Source of the DNA: Thalassobaculum litoreum DSM 18839
Lineage (GTDB): Bacteria > Pseudomonadota > Alphaproteobacteria > Thalassobaculales > Thalassobaculaceae
DNA: 64,000 bases
Reading direction: 5' to 3'
NCBI RefSeq assembly: GCF_900102465.1
Contig: NZ_FNBW01000002.1
Span: forward strand, 248,001 to 312,000
Below, one piece after another: positions 50,091 through 58,115 of this stretch (position 1 is its first letter; every line of letters begins with the position of its first letter). The translations under genes and the position numbers were made by a program. The notes below the pieces were generated by a model. It saw only the letters and a list, made by a program, of their open reading frames with translations, was not told the origin of the DNA and did no database searches.

Positions 50091-50213
50091 CCTTCTCGTC
50101 TTCCAGGCCCCGCGCCGGGATCCAAAACAAGAACTGCTGGAGGGGTCGGGATGAGTCTCCGACGCTCCGGCGATGGCCTCTCTGGGCCCCGGCGCAAGGC
50201 CAGGGAGACGGTG
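50091..50213. repeat. Family C paired-arm palindromic element, copy 2
   Basis: Arm 1 (50091-50121, with GGCCCCGCGCCGGGATCC) and arm 2 (50181-50213, with GGGCCCCGGCGCAAGGCCAG) are inverted relatives and match the element at 30095-30215. Here it lies between two genes on the minus strand (mipZ and the molybdopterin oxidoreductase). Confidence 0.65.
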
Positions 50214-50230
50214 GAGGTGGGGGCGAGCGC

Positions 50231-52288
50231 CTAAGCCTTCCGCACCCAGACCGCGGTGTCGTGGAACACCGCCCCACCCATCGGAGGTGGGCTGTCGGCG
50301 GAGGTCAGCAGGTTGATGCCCACCCCCTCCTCGAAAGCCGCGTTCGGCCAGACCGATTCGACGATCACCGTGCCCTTCTGCACCCCATCGAACAGCCTTG
50401 CGTGCAGCACCACGGAGCCCTGCCCGTTGCCGAGCCGCACCCGTGCGCCCTCCTCCACGTCCAGCTCGGCGGCGGCATCGGGATGCAGCATCACCGTCGG
50501 CCGCCCTTCGCGCTTTTTGCTGGTCGCCGTCTCGGTGAAGGAGGTGTTCAGGTAGTTGCGGGCGGGAGCCGTGACCATGCGGAACGGCTTGTCCCCGGTC
50601 GCCCGGTCGACGATGTCCACATGATCGGGGAATCCTTCGATCCCCGCACCGCTCGGCCCTAGGGCGGACCAGTCGGCGCGGAACCGGAATTTCCCCGAGG
50701 GCGTCGGGAAGCCGTTGGCGAAGCGCCTGTCGGCCTCCTCCTTCGGCCCGATATCGAGCCAGCGCCGCTCGACCATCTCGGCGAAGCCCGGATAGCCGGA
50801 TCTCCTCAGCGTGGCGTCCAGCAGCTCGGCCTCGTTCATGTGGCAGGACGGATGGTCGCCGCCGAGCTTCAGGGTCAGCTCGTTCAGCAGCCGGTGGTTG
50901 CTGCGGCACTCCCCGGGCGCGTCGATCACCGCGTCGTGCACCTCCAGGTGCGGGTGCCCGCCGGCGGTGTAGAGATCGGCATGCTCCAGGAATGTGGTCG
51001 CCGGCAACACCACGTCGGCATGGCGGGCGGTCTCGGTGAGAAACTGCTCGTGCACGGCGACGAACAGATCGTCGCGGTTGAAGCCCTTCAGCACCCGGCC
51101 GGTATCCGGTGCCACGGCGACCGGATTGGTGTTCTGGATCAGCATGGCGGTGACCGGCGGGCCCTGGCACACGACCGCGTCCTCGCCGGTGAGCACCGGG
51201 CCGATGCGCGACATGTCGAGCACCCGGGTCGACGGGTCGAGCCGGTCGGTCGCCTCGATCAGCGACTTGTCGACCTTGTAGTAGCCGTCGACCTTCCACA
51301 GCGCCCCGCCGCCCTCGTACTGCCACTTGCCGCCGACGGTCGGCAGGCAGGCGACGGCGTGGACCTGCATCGGCCCGTTGCGCGAGCGCGCGAAGCCGTA
51401 GCCGACCCGGATATAGGCCCGCTGGGTTTCGCCATAGCGTTTGGCCAGCGCCTCGATCTGGGCGGCCGGCACGCCGCTGATCGCCTCGGCCCATTGCGGG
51501 GTGCGGGGCTTCAGATGCGCTTCCAACTCCGCCACGTTCTCGGCGAAGCGGGCCATGTAGGCGCGGTCGGCGTGGCCGTCGCGGAACAGCACATGCATCA
51601 TCGCGGCGGCCACCGCCCCGTCGGTGCCGGGCCGCACCATCACATGCTCGTCCGCCGCCTCAGCGCTGGGCGTGCGGTAGGGATCGACCACTACGAAATG
51701 GGCGCCGCGCTCCTTTCGGGCGCGGGCGACATGGGTCATCACGTTGACCTGGGTGGAGACCGGGTTGCCGCCCCACATGATGATCAGGTCCGCCTTGGCC
51801 ATCTCGCGCGGGTCCGTGCCCTTCACGTCGCCCATCCCGGCGATCCAGCCGGCGCGCACGACCGTGGTGCAGATGTTGGCGTCCTGGCGGGAGTAGCCCA
51901 TGACGTTGCGCAGGCGGTTGATCCCGTCGCGGTTCACCAGGCCCATGGTCCCGGCGAAATAGTACGGCCAGACCGTCTCGGCACCGTGCTTTGCCGTAGC
52001 CTCGGCGAAGGCGCCGGCGACCCTGTCCAGCGCCTCGTCCCAGGCGATTTCCTTGAACTGGGTGGAGCCCTTCGGCCCGGTGCGCAGCAGCGGCTTCATC
52101 AGCCGGTCGGGATGGTGCACCCGCTCGGCATAGCGCGCGACCTTGGCGCAGATCACCCCGGCCGTGTAGTCGTTCGCCGCGGCCCCGCGGATCCGTCCGA
52201 TCGTCGAACGGTCGATCCGCTCCACCTCCAGGGCGCAGGCGCTGGGGCAGTCGTGCGGGCAGACGGAGGGGACGGTGTCGAGCAGCAT
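50231..52288 (-). CDS. Molybdopterin oxidoreductase (DMSO-reductase family), single subunit
   Basis: A 685-residue Mo/W-bisPGD enzyme with an N-terminal [4Fe-4S] site from Cys10, Cys14, Cys18 (CPHDCPSAC) and Cys47 (GVICAKV). Bis-MGD binding segments include IIMWGGNPVSTQVN, VVVDPYRTPSAE, MLIQNTNPVAVAP and the C-terminal molydopterin dinucleotide-binding domain (ARNYLNTSF, GARVRLGNGQGSVVLHARLF). There is no Tat leader, so it is probably cytoplasmic. No electron-transfer or membrane subunit is adjacent, and the substrate is unknown; families like this are annotated as formate-dehydrogenase- or thiosulfate-reductase-like. The cofactor genes are 14 kb away. Confidence 0.9.
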   Translation of the reverse strand: MLLDTVPSVCPHDCPSACALEVERIDRSTIGRIRGAAANDYTAGVICAKVARYAERVHHPDRLMKPLLRTGPKGSTQFKEIAWDEALDRVAGAFAEATAKHGAETVWPYYFAGTMGLVNRDGINRLRNVMGYSRQDANICTTVVRAGWIAGMGDVKGTDPREMAKADLIIMWGGNPVSTQVNVMTHVARARKERGAHFVVVDPYRTPSAEAADEHVMVRPGTDGAVAAAMMHVLFRDGHADRAYMARFAENVAELEAHLKPRTPQWAEAISGVPAAQIEALAKRYGETQRAYIRVGYGFARSRNGPMQVHAVACLPTVGGKWQYEGGGALWKVDGYYKVDKSLIEATDRLDPSTRVLDMSRIGPVLTGEDAVVCQGPPVTAMLIQNTNPVAVAPDTGRVLKGFNRDDLFVAVHEQFLTETARHADVVLPATTFLEHADLYTAGGHPHLEVHDAVIDAPGECRSNHRLLNELTLKLGGDHPSCHMNEAELLDATLRRSGYPGFAEMVERRWLDIGPKEEADRRFANGFPTPSGKFRFRADWSALGPSGAGIEGFPDHVDIVDRATGDKPFRMVTAPARNYLNTSFTETATSKKREGRPTVMLHPDAAAELDVEEGARVRLGNGQGSVVLHARLFDGVQKGTVIVESVWPNAAFEEGVGINLLTSADSPPPMGGAVFHDTAVWVRKA

Positions 52289-52456
52289 GGGGGGGGAGCG
52301 TAAACGTAGCCGGATGGGACGTCACCGGGTGTTTCTGCACGCGCCATCGGAAATGCCCGGTGCGCAGGAATGTCTAGGCTGGACTGGTCCAGATTTTGCT
52401 TGTCGTCAATGCGCAGTCGGACGCCCTGTCCCCGCCAACCGGAGCCGTATCGAGCC

Positions 52457-53569
52457 ATGCCACAAGCTTCCGATTATCTCGACGCCCACTGGGAAGTGGG
52501 ACAGCCGATCACCTACTCCTTCAACGTCGGCGCGACCGGAGCCTCCGAGTTCTCGGCGTCCTACCGGTCCCTGTTCGAGGCGGCGATGTCGCAATGGTCG
52601 GCCGTCGCCAATATCACATACCAGGAGATTTCGGACCCCTGGACTGCCGACTGGATCATCGGCTGGGACCCATTTTCCGATGGCTATCTCGGCGTGCTCG
52701 GATGGGCTGCCAACTATGACTACGACAGCGACGGCATTCTCGGCTCCTCCGAGTTCGAGTTCTCGCAGATCGCCATGGACCCGAACGACACCTGGATCTT
52801 CTACGCGACGGCGGTGCACGAGGTGGGGCACGCCCTCGGACTCGGCCATATCGACCATACGCCCTCGATCATGTCGACCTTCGCCGACGGGCAGGAGGAG
52901 CTGACCGCCTACGACATTGAGGTGATCCAGTCGATCTACGGTGCCGGCGGGACCATCGTCACCCAGCAAACCGGCACGGACGTGGCCGACATCCTCGTCG
53001 GTACAGGAGCCCGCGACACGCTCTGGGGTGGCAGCGGTCAGGACACCCTGTCCGGCGGATGGGCCGGCGATCTCCTCTACGGCAACCGTGGCACGGATCA
53101 CATTTTGGGCGGCGCAGGCGCAGACACCCTCTACGGCGGACAGAACGACGGAACACCGAGAGGCGCCCCGCTCGCCCAGCGCGACGGCTGGGATACTCTG
53201 AGCGGCGGCGACGGCAACGACGTGATCTACGGAAATATGGGTAGCGACGTCCTCGTCGGCGGCGACGGGTGGGATTCCATCTACGGCGGACAGGACGACG
53301 ACAGCATCTTCGGCGGACAGGGCCAGGACGACATGTACGGCAATCGCGGCGCCGACATCTTCGTCTTTACCGACGCCAACGAAGGGTTCGATTACATCGT
53401 CGATTTCGACGTGACACAGGACCGCCTGCAACTCGTCGGATCGGTCTCGATCACCTCCATTTCTCCCGTAACCGACGCGACCTATGTCGGTCTGACCTCG
53501 GGCACCACCATCAAGCTGGTCGGCGTATCGGTCTCCGACGTCTCGGCATTCGTCGACTACGTCACGTAG
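52457..53569 (+). CDS. Matrixin-type metalloprotease with RTX repeats
   Basis: A 370-residue protein likely exported by a type I system. Residues ~15-165 form a metzincin catalytic domain: the zinc motif HEVGHALGLGH is at 121-131, and the Met-turn SIMST has Met139. Residues ~178-303 contain degenerate Ca2+-binding RTX nonapeptides (GGSGQDTLSGG, GGAGADTLYGG, GGDGNDVIYGN, GGDGWDSIYGG, GGQGQDDMYGN), interrupted by a short linker at 228-243. The end (VSAFVDYVT) is hydrophobic, as in T1SS signals. No signal peptide is seen. It is monocistronic, divergent from the oxidoreductase; no T1SS genes or inhibitor are nearby. It is likely a secreted nutritional or virulence-like protease. Confidence 0.9.
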   Translation: MPQASDYLDAHWEVGQPITYSFNVGATGASEFSASYRSLFEAAMSQWSAVANITYQEISDPWTADWIIGWDPFSDGYLGVLGWAANYDYDSDGILGSSEFEFSQIAMDPNDTWIFYATAVHEVGHALGLGHIDHTPSIMSTFADGQEELTAYDIEVIQSIYGAGGTIVTQQTGTDVADILVGTGARDTLWGGSGQDTLSGGWAGDLLYGNRGTDHILGGAGADTLYGGQNDGTPRGAPLAQRDGWDTLSGGDGNDVIYGNMGSDVLVGGDGWDSIYGGQDDDSIFGGQGQDDMYGNRGADIFVFTDANEGFDYIVDFDVTQDRLQLVGSVSITSISPVTDATYVGLTSGTTIKLVGVSVSDVSAFVDYVT

Positions 53570-53593
53570 GGCCGTCTCTCCGTCCGGACCGTT

Positions 53594-54691
53594 TCAGGGC
53601 TGGTGCGCCAACGGCACGTCCCCGAGGTAGATTCCCAGCCCCAGGGCCGTCCGCACGACGATGTCGTCGGCCGAGACCGGGCGCTTGTTCGACACCACGT
53701 CCTCGATGGACACGTCGCCCACGCCCCGGTTGCGCCAGACCGCGACCCGGCCGGTCTTGCCCTTGGCCATCAGGTCGACCGCATGCACGCCCAGCGCGCT
53801 GGCCAGCACCCGGTCGGCGGCGTTCGGCTCGGCGCCGCGCTGGACATGGCCGAGCGTGGTCACCCGCACGTCGGCGCCGATCCGCTTCTCCAGCTCGTCG
53901 CCGATCCACTCGCCGATGCCGCCATAACGCTCGCCGCCGCCGGGACGCGGCCGCATGGCCTGGGTGCCGTCCGATTTCGGCGTCGCCTCGGCCACCACGA
54001 TCAGCGAGAAGCGGCGGCCGTGATGGCCCACGCTCTGGATCGCCTCGACCACGCCGTCGATGGAATAGCGGAACTCCGGGATCAGACAGACATCGGCGCC
54101 GCCGGCGACCGCCGCATGGGTGGCGATATGGCCGGCGTCGCGGCCCATGACCTCCAGGATCATCACCCGGTTGTGGCTCTGCGCCGTCGGATGCAGCCGG
54201 TCCAGCGCCTCCACCGCCACGGTAACCGCGGTGTCGAAGCCGATGGTCGTGTCGGTGCCGAAGACGTCGTTGTCGATGGTCTTGGGGATGCCGACGAAGG
54301 GCAGATCGGCGCGCTGCATGATCTTGTCCAGGATCTGCATGCTGCCGTCGCCGCCGATGCCGATCAGCCCGTCGATGCCGAGATCCTTCAGCCCGGTCAC
54401 GATCTCCTCCGAGCGGTCGACCGGCCCGTGCGGCGAGGGGAAGGCGAAGGGGTCGCCGGTGCTCACGCTGCCCAGCATCGTGCCCGCGCGGCGCAGCATG
54501 TGGCCGTCGAAATTGGACGGGGCGAGCGGATGGACCCGCATCGGACGCTCCATCACGCCGCGGGTCCCATCCTCGATTCCGATCACCTCCCAGCCGTAGA
54601 TCGTATTGGCGTGCAGGACGACCGCGCGGATCGCGGCGTTCAGGCCGGCGCAGTCGCCGCCGCTCGTCAGTACCGCAATCCGTTTGGTCAT
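53594..54691 (-). CDS. 6-phosphofructokinase (group III-type)
   Basis: A 365-residue phosphofructokinase phosphorylating fructose-6-phosphate. Motifs include TSGGDCAGLNAAIRAVV, GTMLGSVSTGDPF and MEVMGRDAGHIA. The phosphoryl-donor determinants are mixed: GGDGS (residues 113-117) has the Gly of ATP enzymes, while PKTIDND (136-142) has the Lys typical of PPi-dependent ones. This combination is found in group III ATP-PFKs of actinobacteria and relatives. The donor should be tested, not assumed. It converges on the RTX protease gene. Confidence 0.88.
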   Translation of the reverse strand: MTKRIAVLTSGGDCAGLNAAIRAVVLHANTIYGWEVIGIEDGTRGVMERPMRVHPLAPSNFDGHMLRRAGTMLGSVSTGDPFAFPSPHGPVDRSEEIVTGLKDLGIDGLIGIGGDGSMQILDKIMQRADLPFVGIPKTIDNDVFGTDTTIGFDTAVTVAVEALDRLHPTAQSHNRVMILEVMGRDAGHIATHAAVAGGADVCLIPEFRYSIDGVVEAIQSVGHHGRRFSLIVVAEATPKSDGTQAMRPRPGGGERYGGIGEWIGDELEKRIGADVRVTTLGHVQRGAEPNAADRVLASALGVHAVDLMAKGKTGRVAVWRNRGVGDVSIEDVVSNKRPVSADDIVVRTALGLGIYLGDVPLAHQP

Positions 54692-54784
54692 GCCTGTTCC
54701 TCGCTCATGTTACCGGTGCATCCCTTGGCCCGCGGCGCCGGCCCGTGCCATGCTTGATCAACAGGATTGAGCCGGACCCGCCGC

Positions 54785-55684
54785 ATGACCGACCTGAAGA
54801 TTGTCGACTCCCACCACCATCTCTGGGACCTGGAGGCGAACTATTACCCCTGGCTCAGCGACCGCCCGGAACCGCATTTCTTCCTCGGCGACTACAGTGC
54901 GTTGAAACGCAACTATCTTCCAGAGGACTACAAGCGAGATGCGGTCGGTTTCAACATCGTCAAGACCGTGCACTGCGAAGCCGAGTGGGATCGGGACAAT
55001 CAGGTCGCCGAGACCGAATGGCTGACGGGCCTCGCCGCACGCGACGGAATGCCGAATGCCATCGTCGGCCATGTCTGGCTGGACGACCCCGATGTGGAAG
55101 CAAAGCTGGAGGGCCATTGCCGCTCGCCGCTGATGCGCGGCATCCGTTCCAAACCGGTGACGTCAGCGACACTCGACGCCCCCCGTCCGGACGGGCCGCG
55201 CAGCCTCACCGACCCGGCCTGGCGCCGCGGCTACGAAGCGCTCGGACGATACGGCCTCAGCTACGACCTGCGGGTGCCGTTCTGGCATCTGGGCGAGGCC
55301 GCAGAGCTGATCGAGAAGCATCAGGAGATCCCGGTGGTGGTGAACCATACCGGTTTCCCCTGGGACCGCTCGCCGGAGGGACTCGCCGCCTGGCGGGTCG
55401 AGATGAAGCGCATCGCCCGGATCCCCTGGGTTCACCTGAAGCTGTCGGAACTCGGGCTGAAGGATGCGCCCTGGAGCGTTGAGAGCAACCGGGCCGTGGT
55501 GCTGGAAGCGCTGGAGATCTTCGGCCCGGAGCGCTGCATGTGGGCCTCCAACTTCCCGCCGGCCAGCCTGCGCGTCGGCTTCCGCGACCAGCTGGAGGGC
55601 TTCCTCGACATCCTGTCCGGCCTGACCCGGCCGGAGCTGGACGCGGTCTTCCACGACACCGCCACCCGCTTCTATCGTCTGTGA
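54785..55684 (+). CDS. Amidohydrolase-2 family hydrolase
   Basis: A 299-residue TIM-barrel metal-dependent hydrolase of the Amidohydro_2 (ACMSD/L-fuconolactonase-like) group. The N-terminal metal site is IVDSHHHLWD; further landmarks are VKTVHCEAEW, GHVWLDD, VVNHTGFPWD and the CMWASNFP motif with the probable catalytic Asn/Asp region. Several paralogues act on lactones or decarboxylate aromatics; the substrate here is unknown. ATG 54785 fits homology, although its ribosome-binding site is weak. It is followed by 16-bp repeats and a thioesterase gene. Confidence 0.85.
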   Translation: MTDLKIVDSHHHLWDLEANYYPWLSDRPEPHFFLGDYSALKRNYLPEDYKRDAVGFNIVKTVHCEAEWDRDNQVAETEWLTGLAARDGMPNAIVGHVWLDDPDVEAKLEGHCRSPLMRGIRSKPVTSATLDAPRPDGPRSLTDPAWRRGYEALGRYGLSYDLRVPFWHLGEAAELIEKHQEIPVVVNHTGFPWDRSPEGLAAWRVEMKRIARIPWVHLKLSELGLKDAPWSVESNRAVVLEALEIFGPERCMWASNFPPASLRVGFRDQLEGFLDILSGLTRPELDAVFHDTATRFYRL

Positions 55685-55728
55685 CTGCCACCGACTGAGA
55701 CTGCCACCAGCTGAGATTGCCACGAGCC
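55683..55728. repeat. Three 14-16-bp tandem repeats
   Basis: Units GACTGCCACCGACTGA, GACTGCCACCAGCTGA and GATTGCCACGAGCC at 55683, 55699 and 55715 overlap the amidohydrolase stop codon. They look like a local slippage duplication between two co-directional genes. Confidence 0.5.
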
Positions 55729-55744
55729 TTTGGGGGACGACCGC

Positions 55745-56584
55745 GTGACCGATTTCCACGAGACCTTCCGATCCGCCGTCCCGCCCTGGGAATGCGACAT
55801 CGTCGAGCATTTCACGGTGGCCTATTACTACGAGAAGTTCCGCGCCGCCGGCGACCGCGCCCTGCTCGGCCTGGGCGTGCTGGCCAAGGAGGCGCGGACC
55901 ACCTCCTGCTACACCCGCTACAAGAAGGAGCTGCGGGCCGGCGACACCTACCGAATCGTCTCCGCCCCGATCCGCGCCACCGGCGGCGATGCTGGCGGCG
56001 GCTGGGGCGGCGGCCTGACCATCGGCCACAAGCTGATCGACATGGAGGCGGACGCCGTCGCCGCGACGACCGAGCAGACCTTCGCCCTGGACAGCCCGGT
56101 CTCCCTCGACGGCTATGCCGACTGGGACGGCGAGGTCCGCGAGGAACGGCCGGCGGTCGGCGCCGGGGCCACCTGGGTCCCGGCCGCCACCGATGTGGTG
56201 CTGCCCAAGGACGTGGACGCGGCCGGACGCCTGACCCTCGACGCCATGGTCCACCGTTTCACCGCGGCCGGCGGACACCTGCTGAACGCCATCGGCTGGA
56301 CCGCCAGCCATATGCGCGACAACCGGGTCGGCTACTCCACCTTCGAGTTCCAGATGACGCTCGGCGCCCTGCCCTGGGTCGGCGTGCCGCTGGACACCGA
56401 GTCCACCATCGGCGCCATCGGCCGCTCCTCCATGCGCATGGTGCACCGGATGATCCGGGCCGATACCGGCGACCTGGTGGCCGAGCTGTCCCAGTTCGGC
56501 GTGCATCTGGACATGAACGCCCGGCGCCCCTCGTCCATACCGACGGAGATCGCCGAGGCCGCGCGCGCCCTTGGGGGAGAGTGA
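55745..56584 (+). CDS. Double hot-dog acyl-CoA thioesterase-like protein
   Basis: A 279-residue protein with two thioesterase/hot-dog segments. The N-terminal one starts VPPWECDIVEHFTVAYYYEKF (an Asp/Glu-His pattern like 4-hydroxybenzoyl-CoA thioesterases), and the C-terminal one includes MRDNRVGYSTFEFQMTLGAL and MRMVHRMIRADTGDLVAE. GTG 55745 has GGGGGA 8 bp upstream. Its stop is 2 bp before the ATG of the GNAT gene (GTGACGATG), so the two are coupled. A likely role is hydrolysis of an acyl- or aryl-CoA; the substrate is unknown. Confidence 0.78.
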   Translation: MTDFHETFRSAVPPWECDIVEHFTVAYYYEKFRAAGDRALLGLGVLAKEARTTSCYTRYKKELRAGDTYRIVSAPIRATGGDAGGGWGGGLTIGHKLIDMEADAVAATTEQTFALDSPVSLDGYADWDGEVREERPAVGAGATWVPAATDVVLPKDVDAAGRLTLDAMVHRFTAAGGHLLNAIGWTASHMRDNRVGYSTFEFQMTLGALPWVGVPLDTESTIGAIGRSSMRMVHRMIRADTGDLVAELSQFGVHLDMNARRPSSIPTEIAEAARALGGE

Positions 56585-56586
56585 CG

Positions 56587-57057
56587 ATGACGGCCCTGCC
56601 CGAGATTCGCGAGGGCGGCCTGGACCTGGCCGAGGTCCACGCCCTGCTGCAGACCCATCTCGACACCATGGCGCTGCACTCGCCGGCGGAAAGCCGCCAT
56701 GCGCTGGACCTGAGCGGCCTGCAGGTGGCCGAGGTGACGTTCTGGAGCGTGTGGGAGGGCGACGCCCTGATCGGCTGCGGCGCGCTGAAGGAGCTGTCGT
56801 CCGAGCATGGCGAGATCAAGTCGATGCACACCGCCGCCGCCCATCGCGGCAAGGGCGTGGCGGGGAAGATCGTCGAGCACGCCATCGCGACGGCCAAGGC
56901 GCGGGGCTACACGCGGCTCAGCCTGGAGACCGGATCGCCCGACGGCTTCGCGGCGGCGCGGACGCTGTACGCGCGCTACGGCTTCACCGAGTGCGGCCCG
57001 TTCGGGGATTACCGGGAGGACCCGTACAGCGTGTTCATGACGCTGGAGTTGGGGTGA
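56587..57057 (+). CDS. GNAT-family N-acetyltransferase
   Basis: A 156-residue acetyltransferase. Motif A reads KSMHTAAAHRGKGVAGKIVE (the R-G-K-G-V-A loop binding acetyl-CoA pyrophosphate), followed by LSLETGSPDGFAAARTLYARYGF, a YitI/YafP-like pattern. GGAG lies 7 bp before ATG 56587; GTG 56581 overlaps the thioesterase stop and is the alternative start. The substrate is unknown. Confidence 0.85.
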   Translation: MTALPEIREGGLDLAEVHALLQTHLDTMALHSPAESRHALDLSGLQVAEVTFWSVWEGDALIGCGALKELSSEHGEIKSMHTAAAHRGKGVAGKIVEHAIATAKARGYTRLSLETGSPDGFAAARTLYARYGFTECGPFGDYREDPYSVFMTLELG

Positions 57058-57078
57058 GCCGCTCCCCCTCCCCTTCAC

Positions 57079-57177
57079 ACTCCCCGGATTTGTTCCGGGG
57101 TCCACGCCCAGGGTCGCACGATCCCTTGAAGCGAAACGCAGGTTGACCGTGGGCCCCGGAATTAATCCGGGGAGTTT
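57079..57177. repeat. Family A paired-arm palindromic element, copy 2, with T-tract
   Basis: Arm 1 (ACTCCCCGGATTTGTTCCGG, 57079-57098) and arm 2 (GGCCCCGGAATTAATCCGGG, 57152-57171) are inverted relatives, 27 bp each with their flanks. Each arm is also a palindrome. Arm 2 ends GGGGAG then seven T, so it would act as a terminator for the plus-strand genes. It lies between the convergent GNAT and DMT genes. Confidence 0.75.
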
Positions 57178-57188
57178 TTTTGAGGCGG

Positions 57189-58115
57189 TTAGCTCTCCGC
57201 CACCCGGTTCACCCGCTCGCGCCAGACCAGTACGATGGCGCCGGTGACGATCAGCGCCGCGCCGGCAATGGACAGCGGCACCGGGATCACGCCGAACACC
57301 GCCGCGTCGTACAGGGCGGCGAAGACCAGGGCGGCGTAGAAGAACGGGATCACATAGCTCGCGTCGGCCCGCTTCATCGCCTGGATGAACAGGCTCTGTG
57401 CCGTGACCATGACCAATCCGATGGCGACCAACAGCAGCCACTGCTGCGGTGTCGGCCACTGCCAGACGCTCAGGGCCACGCAGAGCGCCACGGTGGCACC
57501 GATCGTGTTGTTGACGAACAGGATGCGGATGGCGGGCTCGCCACCGCCTTCCGCCTTGCCGGTCAGCATCTTGATGAAGATCACCTCGAACGCCCCGAAC
57601 AGCGCCGCGCCGAGCGCGATCAGCGCCGCCGGCTGGAACGCCGCCATGCCGGGCCGGATCAGAACCAGCGCGCCGAGCACCGCCATGCCCGCCGCGCCCC
57701 AGCGCCACGGCCCCACGCGCTCGCCCAGCAGCGGGATCGCCAGAACCATGGCGATCAGCGGGTTGAGGAAGGAGATCGCCGTCGCATCCCCCAGCGGCAT
57801 GAGGGCGGCAGCCGTGAAGATGCAGGTCACCGTCGCCCATCCCGCCACCGAGCGGGCCGCGTGCAGGCGCCAGCGCGTGCCCTGGAAGCCGGGCCGCATC
57901 ACCAGGATCACCGGCACCAGCGCCATCCAGGCGAACAGGAAGCGCCCTGCGCTGACCATGAAGCCCGGCAGCGGCGGTCCCAGCAGATCCTGGCCCAGCA
58001 CCTTGGCCATCAGCGTTGTGGCGGCCACCAGCGAGGCCGCCCCGGTCATGAACAGGGCGGCGACCGTTAACCGGCGGCGCGCGGAAACCTGCTCAATCGT
58101 CAGGTCAGACGGCAC
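57189..58115 (-). CDS. EamA-type DMT-superfamily transporter
   Basis: A 308-residue inner-membrane protein with ten helices arranged as two EamA repeats. GTG 58115 starts inside the CoA-transferase gene, overlapping it by 11 bp, so translation is coupled. RSVAGWATVTCIFTAAALMP and PLIAMVLAIPLLGERVGPWRW in the first half and LFVNNTIGATVALCVALSVW in the second are typical. Its neighbours suggest export of an organic acid or amino acid, but no substrate evidence exists. Confidence 0.88.
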   Translation of the reverse strand: MPSDLTIEQVSARRRLTVAALFMTGAASLVAATTLMAKVLGQDLLGPPLPGFMVSAGRFLFAWMALVPVILVMRPGFQGTRWRLHAARSVAGWATVTCIFTAAALMPLGDATAISFLNPLIAMVLAIPLLGERVGPWRWGAAGMAVLGALVLIRPGMAAFQPAALIALGAALFGAFEVIFIKMLTGKAEGGGEPAIRILFVNNTIGATVALCVALSVWQWPTPQQWLLLVAIGLVMVTAQSLFIQAMKRADASYVIPFFYAALVFAALYDAAVFGVIPVPLSIAGAALIVTGAIVLVWRERVNRVAES

